9,506 nucleotides of DNA from Stenotrophomonas sp. (lineage in GTDB: Bacteria > Pseudomonadota > Gammaproteobacteria > Xanthomonadales > Xanthomonadaceae), in assembly GCA_003510825.1 (NCBI GenBank), contig DOKO01000257.1:1-9506 (forward strand), in the 5' to 3' direction. Both the position numbers and the translations under genes were made by a program. The notes below the pieces were generated by a model. The model was given only the letters and a program-made list of their open reading frames with translations, was not told the DNA's origin and ran no database searches. Positions 5,401 through 9,506 of this stretch are shown in pieces (position 1 is the stretch's first letter; every line of letters begins with the position of its first letter).

Positions 5401-5416
5401 AGAAGACACGACTGTC

Positions 5417-5971
5417 TCAGGCGATCTGCACGATGCGCGCGTTCTGGCACAGCGGGTAGCTGGCCACGAACTCGGCGATCGCGTCACGCATCTTCTCGAA
5501 CGATTCGCCGTACATGTACAGCGCGGTCTCGGTCGGGCCCTGCCACCAGCTGCAGATCTCGCCCAGGCCATCGATGTTGTCGGACAGCTGCTCGAACACG
5601 TGGTTGGAATCGCACTGTTCGTAGACCTCGTCCGGCAGGTTCAGGCCATCCAGGTAGATGCCCAGGCCCTCGGTCACGCCGAAGGCGCGATCAGCCTCGT
5701 CCGCACGCTGCACCTGCGAACCCTTCGGCGCACCCAGCTGCTCCAGCAGGTCGATCAGCTTCGGCACGCCGTCCGCATCAACCAGCGCCACTTCGATGTC
5801 GCCGTACTCGACTTCGCCCAGGTCAGAGATCGCCGTGCCTCCACCGGTCAGCTCGCCCAGCTGGGCCGCCTGCAGCAGCGCATCGAGCGGATCCTCGAAC
5901 AGCTCGTGGCGATGCTCCGGCTGCAGCTTCGCATTCAACTTCACGGTGACGTGGAAGTTCGGTTCGGTCAT
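5417..5971 (-). CDS. Acidic hypothetical protein, 184 residues
   Basis: I do not recognise a named family. The start at 5971 has AGGA about 9 bases upstream; a longer in-frame extension would run into repeat DNA. The protein is strongly acidic, has no signal peptide or membrane segment, and looks soluble and cytoplasmic. Visible landmarks are an N-terminal beta-like stretch (FHVTVKLNAKL), a glycine-rich turn GELTGGGTAIS, then EVEYGDIEVALVDADGVPKL and LLEQLGAPKGS. That could be one alpha/beta fold unit with a helix ending in the GAPKGS turn. A second half rich in Asp and Glu follows (NLPDEVYEQC, DNIDGLGEICSWWQGP). It is downstream of the phosphatase-like gene on the same strand, separated by a hairpin-rich gap, so co-transcription is possible but not shown. 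Confidence 0.85.
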   Translation of the reverse strand: MTEPNFHVTVKLNAKLQPEHRHELFEDPLDALLQAAQLGELTGGGTAISDLGEVEYGDIEVALVDADGVPKLIDLLEQLGAPKGSQVQRADEADRAFGVTEGLGIYLDGLNLPDEVYEQCDSNHVFEQLSDNIDGLGEICSWWQGPTETALYMYGESFEKMRDAIAEFVASYPLCQNARIVQIA

Positions 5972-6002
5972 GGGGGCATTCCTGGAAGATGTGGGATCTA
6001 TT

Positions 6003-6138
6003 GTAGAGCCGAGGGCAGCGGCAGGAGCCGCTGCCAACGTCGCTTGCGACGGCCCGAAGGGTGACGGTCAGGACGACCGGCATAGCCATGCTCGGCTGTT
6101 TTCCCGCTGGAAGCAGCCGAGCATGGGCTCGGCTCTAC
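6003..6138. repeat. Composite palindromic repeat island bounded by inverted SMAG-like heads
   Basis: GTAGAGCCGAG (6003-6013) and its exact inverted copy CTCGGCTCTAC (6128-6138) bound the island. Between them are four hairpins in a row: GGCAGCGGC/GCCGCTGCC (6014-6035), CGTCGC/GCGACG (6038-6051), CGGTC/GACCG (6065-6079), and a 13-bp stem CCATGCTCGGCTG/CAGCCGAGCATGG (6086-6126). The right end is the same sequence, inverted, as the repeat at 7312-7335. It fills nearly the whole gap between two minus-strand genes; no gene is seen here. Confidence 0.75.
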
Positions 6139-6149
6139 AACACCCGTGC

Positions 6150-6476
6150 TCAGCGCAGGAACGGCGCCACCTTGCGCTTCAGCAGCTCCACCAGCACCGG
6201 GTCCATATAGTCGTAGTCATCAGGAATATCCAGGCAGATCACCCGCTTGCCGTTCAGCCACGCCTTGTAGCGGCTGGACAGGCGGTTGCGGTGCACCTTC
6301 TCCATCACGAACACCAGGTCCGCCCACTGCAGCAGCTCCGGGCTGAGCACTTCATCCGCGTCGGCCAGCAACCCGGCCGAGGCGGTTTCAATCCCCGGCC
6401 AATCGGCAAACACCTGCTCGGCCGTCGGGCTGCGCAGGCGGTTCTGGCTGCAGAGGAAGAGCACGTTGCGGGTCAT
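6150..6476 (-). CDS. Low-molecular-weight phosphatase-family protein, 108 residues
   Basis: The N-terminus VLFLCSQNRLRSPTAEQVF carries the C-X5-R-S phosphate-binding loop of low-molecular-weight protein tyrosine phosphatases (CSQNRLRS, Cys9 to Arg15), placed directly after the first beta strand as in that family. At 108 residues it is shorter than classical members (about 150). The DIPDDYDYMDP region near residue 85 offers acidic residues, but the usual DP general-acid loop is not clearly matched, so substrate and activity are uncertain. It belongs to a group of short phosphatase-like proteins often annotated only by family. No signal peptide or membrane segment is visible. The start at 6476 gives the conserved N-terminus, although the ribosome-binding site is weak (GCGGG close upstream). 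Divergent from the unknown 236-residue gene. Confidence 0.85.
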   Translation of the reverse strand: MTRNVLFLCSQNRLRSPTAEQVFADWPGIETASAGLLADADEVLSPELLQWADLVFVMEKVHRNRLSSRYKAWLNGKRVICLDIPDDYDYMDPVLVELLKRKVAPFLR

Positions 6477-6491
6477 GCCCGCAGCCTAATC

Positions 6492-6530
6492 GGGGTCGGA
6501 TCCCTTTTCCATTGGAAAAGGGCTCTGCCC
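6492..6530 (-). repeat. GGGGTC-family palindromic repeat, copy 1
   Basis: GGGGTCGGATCCC at the left end and GGGCTCTGCCC at the right frame a palindromic core TTTTCCATTGGAAAA. Read on the minus strand it has the same ends as the copy at 7351-7387 (GGG-CAGAGCCC and GGGATCCGACCCC), with a different core sequence that is still self-complementary. It lies between two divergent gene starts, about 15 bases upstream of the phosphatase-like gene, so it sits where a promoter would be expected. Confidence 0.7.
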
Positions 6531-6585
6531 TCACCCGTTGCGCATGATCTGCGACCATTGGACTCCCCCTGCCTGCAGAAGCGAA

Positions 6586-7296
6586 ATGATCACCAAGGAC
6601 GACCTCTTGCAGGAATTTGGCGAGATCCATGAAGCCGAAGGGTGCTGCTTCGCCGAGTATGCCGTCGCCACCTATCGCCTCCACTGCAGCCTGCGCCTCT
6701 CCGACGACCAGACGGTCGCCGTCGTGTCGAAGGACATCCGCGATCCGGACTTTGCGGCCCGCATCCTGCTGCAGGCGCCAGCCGGGCTGCCCCGCGATCG
6801 GCCGACGATCTTCGATCTTCCAGAGAATGCCCATGGGTTCACCCATGCGATGGCGGTGCCCAGCACGTATCACGGTTTCCTAAACCAGATCGAGGACCGT
6901 GCGAACCTCTTCCTGTGCATACCGATCTTCCGCTGCGAGTTCAGCGGCAACGAATCGGTTGAGGAGTTCAAACGGTCCACGCACCACATCGTTGCCATCG
7001 ACAACTGGCATCGGACCAGGCAGCCGAAGATAAGCGTGTACTTCGACAACCCCCTCACCGGTGGCGGCACGGACGACGCCGGCGCCCTCGTTCCGCTGCG
7101 GGTGTTGCTGGACGAGATCGACAACCTCAACGGCGTGGGCCACGGCTTCATCGAGATCACCAACTACCGCGGCGAGGTGATCGAGGTGCTGTCGCCGGCG
7201 GAAGGCCACTACGTGTTGATCCGCAACCGCCAGGATGAAGAAGCGATGGACCGCGCGCGGTTGGTGGCAGCCGTGGAGACGTTCACCACCGGCTGA
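6586..7296 (+). CDS. Hypothetical protein, 236 residues
   Basis: I do not recognise this protein. The ATG at 6586 is preferred over upstream in-frame starts because AGAAG lies a few bases upstream and the preceding codons look non-coding. There is no signal peptide or membrane span; it looks like a soluble alpha/beta protein. Landmarks are an acidic N-terminal helix (DDLLQEFGEIHEAEG), several Cys residues (CC in EGCCFAEY), aromatic and His-rich central parts (HHIVAIDNWHR), a glycine turn LTGGGTDDAG, and a C-terminal half GHGFIEITNYRGEVIEVLSP followed by HYVLIRNRQDEEAMDRAR. By composition some immunity-type proteins look similar, but I see no motif that establishes this. Its GC content appears lower than that of rtcR or uvrD, and it is bracketed by inverted copies of one repeat family, so transfer is possible. 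It converges on uvrD. Confidence 0.8.
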   Translation: MITKDDLLQEFGEIHEAEGCCFAEYAVATYRLHCSLRLSDDQTVAVVSKDIRDPDFAARILLQAPAGLPRDRPTIFDLPENAHGFTHAMAVPSTYHGFLNQIEDRANLFLCIPIFRCEFSGNESVEEFKRSTHHIVAIDNWHRTRQPKISVYFDNPLTGGGTDDAGALVPLRVLLDEIDNLNGVGHGFIEITNYRGEVIEVLSPAEGHYVLIRNRQDEEAMDRARLVAAVETFTTG

Positions 7297-7311
7297 CGAC
7301 CCACCGCGGTT

Positions 7312-7335
7312 GTAGAGCCGAGCCCATGCTCGGCT
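7312..7335 (+). repeat. GTAG-headed palindrome (SMAG-like repeat)
   Basis: GTAG followed by AGCCGAGC-CCAT-GCTCGGCT, a perfect 8-bp stem. It is an inverted copy of the right end of the repeat island at 6003-6138. It sits in the gap between the convergent 236-residue gene and uvrD. Confidence 0.78.
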
Positions 7336-7350
7336 GGGTGTTCGCGCGAT

Positions 7351-7387
7351 GGGGTCAGAGCCCTCCCTGCGGGAGGGATCCGACCCC
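7351..7387 (+). repeat. GGGGTC-family palindromic repeat, copy 2
   Basis: GGGGTCAGAGCCC and GGGATCCGACCCC frame the palindromic core TCCCTGCGGGA. The ends match copy 1 at 6492-6530 in the opposite orientation, while the core differs. It ends 10 bases past the uvrD stop codon, between convergent genes, where the hairpin could also serve as a transcription end signal. No T-run is present. Confidence 0.7.
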
Positions 7388-7397
7388 TCGGCGGTGA

Positions 7398-9506
7398 TCA
7401 GATCACCGTCAGGTTGGCGTAAGCCATCACCAGCCACTTGCTGCCGGCGTCGGCGAACTCGACCTGCACGCGGGCATGGGCGCCGCTGCCTTCGTAGTCG
7501 GTCACCATGCCTTCGCCGAACTTGGGATGGGTCACCAGCGCGCCCAGCTTCAGCGGCGGTGCCTCGATCGAGGCGTGGCCCATCACCCGGCTGCTGCCCA
7601 GCGATGCCGGCCGCGAGACCTGCACCTTCGGGCGAACTTCGTGCAGCAGCTCGCGCGGGATCTCGCGCAGGAAGCGCGACGGCAGGCTGTAGTTGTCCTG
7701 GCCGTGGATGCGGCGCGATTCGGCGTAGCACAGCACCAGCTTCTGCCGCGCGCGGGTGATGCCCACGTAGGCCAGCCGGCGCTCTTCTTCCAGCCGCCCG
7801 CTTTCTTCCAGCGAACGCGCACTCGGGAACAGACCGTCTTCCATGCCGGCCAGGAACACCAGCGGGAATTCCAGGCCCTTGGCCGAGTGCAGGGTCATCA
7901 GCTGCACGCCTTCCTCGCCCGCCTGCGCCTGGCCTTCACCGGCCTCCAGCGCGGCGTAGGCCAGGAACGCGACCAGCTCGTCCATGTCCTCGCCCACTTC
8001 CTCGATGTCATCGGCACGGCGCAGGAAGCGCGAAGCGACCGAGACCAGTTCGTCGAGGTTGTCGGTACGCGACTCCGAATCCAGCGAATTGCGGCTTTCC
8101 TTGCTCCAGTGCTCGCGCAGCTGCGAGCGCGACAGCACATGGTCCACACGCTCGGCGAGGGTCATGTGCAGGGTCTGCGCCTGCAGTTCGTTCACCAGCA
8201 CCAGGAAGCCGGCCAGCGCATTGCGTGCACGTGCAGCCAGCGCCGTGCCCTGGGTGACCAGCATGGTGGCCTCCCAAAGCGAGATGCCCTGCGCGCGCGC
8301 CTCGCGACGCACCTCATCCAGGGTGCGCTCGCCGATGCCACGGGTCGGCGTGTTCACCGCGCGCTCGAAGGCGGCATCGTCGTTGCGGTTGGACAGCAGG
8401 CGCAGGTAGGCCAGCGCGTCCTTGATTTCAGCACGCTCGAAGAAGCGCATGCCGCCATACACGCGGTACGGCACCTGTTCGCTCAGCAGCGCTTCTTCCA
8501 GCGCACGCGACTGCGCGTTGCTGCGGTAGAGCACGGCCACTTCGGTGTAGCTGCCACCATCGCGCACCCACTGGCGCGCGCGCTCGACGATGTAGCGCGC
8601 CTCGTCCATCTCGTTGTAGGCCGCATACAGGTCGATCGGCTCGCCGTCGCCGCTGTCGGTCCACAGTTCCTTGCCGATGCGGTCCGGGTTGTGCGCGATG
8701 ACCGCGTTGGCCGCACCAAGGATGTTGGCGGTGGAACGGTAGTTCTGTTCCAGGCGGATGGTCTGCGCGCCGGGGAAATCGCGCAGGAAGCCCTGCACGT
8801 TCTCGACCTTGGCACCGCGCCAGCCGTAGATGGCCTGGTCGTCATCGCCGACCACGAACACGTGGCCTTCGTGACCGGCCAGCACGCGCACGAAGGCGTA
8901 CTGGATGGCGTTGGTATCCTGGAACTCGTCCACCAGGATTTCGCGGAAACGCGCGCGGTAGTGCGCCAGCAGCGGCGGGTTGTCGCGCAGCAGTTCGTGC
9001 GCGCGCAGCAGCAGCTCGGCGAAGTCGACCAGGCCGGCGCGGTCGCAGCGCGCCTGGTACTCGATGTAGGCCTGGCGCATGGTTTCCAGCCACGCATCAT
9101 GCGGCTCGGGCTGGATGTGCTGCGGGCGGCGGCCCTCATCCTTCTGTTCGTTGATCCACCAGGCGATCTGCTTGGGCGGATGCTTGCTGTCGTCGATCTC
9201 AAGCGCCTGGACCACGCGCTTGACCAGCCGCAGCTGGTCGTCCGAATCCATGACCTGGAAGCCTTCGGGCAGCTTGGCGTCCTGCCAGTGCAGGCGCAGC
9301 AGGCGGTTGGCCAGGCCGTGGAAGGTACCGATCCACATGCCGCGGCTGCCATTGGGCAGCTGCGCGTCGATGCGGTGGCGCATCTCGCCGGCAGCCTTGT
9401 TGGTGAAGGTCACCGCAAAAATGCCGTGGGTCGGCACGCCTTCGACTTCATGCAGCCAGGCGATGCGGTGGGTGAGTACGCGGGTCTTGCCGGAACCGGC
9501 ACCGGC
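7398..9506 (-). CDS. uvrD: DNA helicase II (UvrD), 5' end cut off by the window edge
   Basis: The visible 702 residues cover almost all of a UvrD-type SF1A 3'-to-5' helicase (E. coli UvrD has 720), which unwinds DNA in nucleotide excision and mismatch repair. The frame is open to the right edge: the Walker A motif AGAGSGKT is encoded by the last bases, so about 29 N-terminal residues and the start codon lie outside. Further motifs in order are AVTFTNKAAGEM (Ia), VDEFQDT (II), GDDDQAIYGWRG (III), LEQNYRST (IV), VQLMTLHSAKGLEF (V) and EERRLAYVGITRA (VI). VDFAELLLRAHEL and the long NTPTRGIG region belong to subdomains 1B and 2B. The C-terminus KLGALVTHPKFGEG, ending in KWLVMAYANL, is the Tudor-like tail of UvrD/PcrA that contacts RNA polymerase. 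These features fit UvrD better than Rep. Nothing odd is seen. Confidence 0.97.
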   Translation of the reverse strand, partial: AGAGSGKTRVLTHRIAWLHEVEGVPTHGIFAVTFTNKAAGEMRHRIDAQLPNGSRGMWIGTFHGLANRLLRLHWQDAKLPEGFQVMDSDDQLRLVKRVVQALEIDDSKHPPKQIAWWINEQKDEGRRPQHIQPEPHDAWLETMRQAYIEYQARCDRAGLVDFAELLLRAHELLRDNPPLLAHYRARFREILVDEFQDTNAIQYAFVRVLAGHEGHVFVVGDDDQAIYGWRGAKVENVQGFLRDFPGAQTIRLEQNYRSTANILGAANAVIAHNPDRIGKELWTDSGDGEPIDLYAAYNEMDEARYIVERARQWVRDGGSYTEVAVLYRSNAQSRALEEALLSEQVPYRVYGGMRFFERAEIKDALAYLRLLSNRNDDAAFERAVNTPTRGIGERTLDEVRREARAQGISLWEATMLVTQGTALAARARNALAGFLVLVNELQAQTLHMTLAERVDHVLSRSQLREHWSKESRNSLDSESRTDNLDELVSVASRFLRRADDIEEVGEDMDELVAFLAYAALEAGEGQAQAGEEGVQLMTLHSAKGLEFPLVFLAGMEDGLFPSARSLEESGRLEEERRLAYVGITRARQKLVLCYAESRRIHGQDNYSLPSRFLREIPRELLHEVRPKVQVSRPASLGSSRVMGHASIEAPPLKLGALVTHPKFGEGMVTDYEGSGAHARVQVEFADAGSKWLVMAYANLTVI

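Noticed and set aside
8483..9352. Minus-strand 289-codon frame inside uvrD
   Set aside because: Frame-shifted shadow of uvrD with Ser/Arg/Thr-rich composition.

Overview
The window looks like a chromosomal segment of a GC-rich gammaproteobacterium, most likely Stenotrophomonas (Xanthomonadaceae). The evidence is GC-rich codon use, RtcB, RtcR and UvrD proteins that read as gammaproteobacterial types, and short GTAG-headed palindromes resembling the SMAG repeats known from S. maltophilia. The genus call is an inference from these signs, not from a database search.

The left half (about 1-5116) is a complete RNA-repair regulon. RtcR (3521-5116, +), a sigma-54 activator with a CARF sensor domain, is divergent from an operon on the minus strand. 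That operon runs from a near-perfect sigma-54 promoter (3383-3398) through a Ro60/TROVE-domain protein (rsr, 1786-3333) and a roughly 500-base gap to the RNA ligase RtcB (43-1269). The gap is not empty. It holds three tandem Y-RNA-like non-coding RNAs (1587-1695, 1445-1570, 1310-1420). Each has a Ro60-type stem with a conserved internal loop that encloses a tRNA-like module. The middle one can be drawn as a circularly permuted tRNA: T arm, acceptor stem closed by a 6-nt loop, U8-A9 and D arm, in that order. The flanking two keep the T arm and a capped stem but have lost a recognisable D arm, and carry a UUCG hairpin instead of an anticodon-like arm. The arrangement parallels the rsr-yrlBA-rtcBA locus of Salmonella but has three RNAs, and rtcA is not visible in the window. 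The likely logic is that RNA damage is sensed by the CARF domain of RtcR, sigma-54 transcription is switched on, and Ro60 plus Y RNAs (RNA quality control) and RtcB (end-joining of cleaved RNA) are made together.

The right half (5117-9506) is ordinary chromosome with several small genes and many palindromic repeats: a 47-residue single-pass membrane peptide (+), a 184-residue acidic protein of unknown function (-), a 108-residue low-molecular-weight phosphatase-like protein (-), a 236-residue unknown protein (+), and uvrD (DNA helicase II, -), which runs off the right edge without its first few dozen residues. The gaps between these genes are filled almost entirely by hairpins of two families: GTAG/SMAG-like elements (5332-5353, 6003-6138, 7312-7335) and a second family with GGGGTC-type ends (6492-6530, 7351-7387).

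The most interesting content is the three-member Y RNA array, and within it the permuted-tRNA architecture of the middle RNA.
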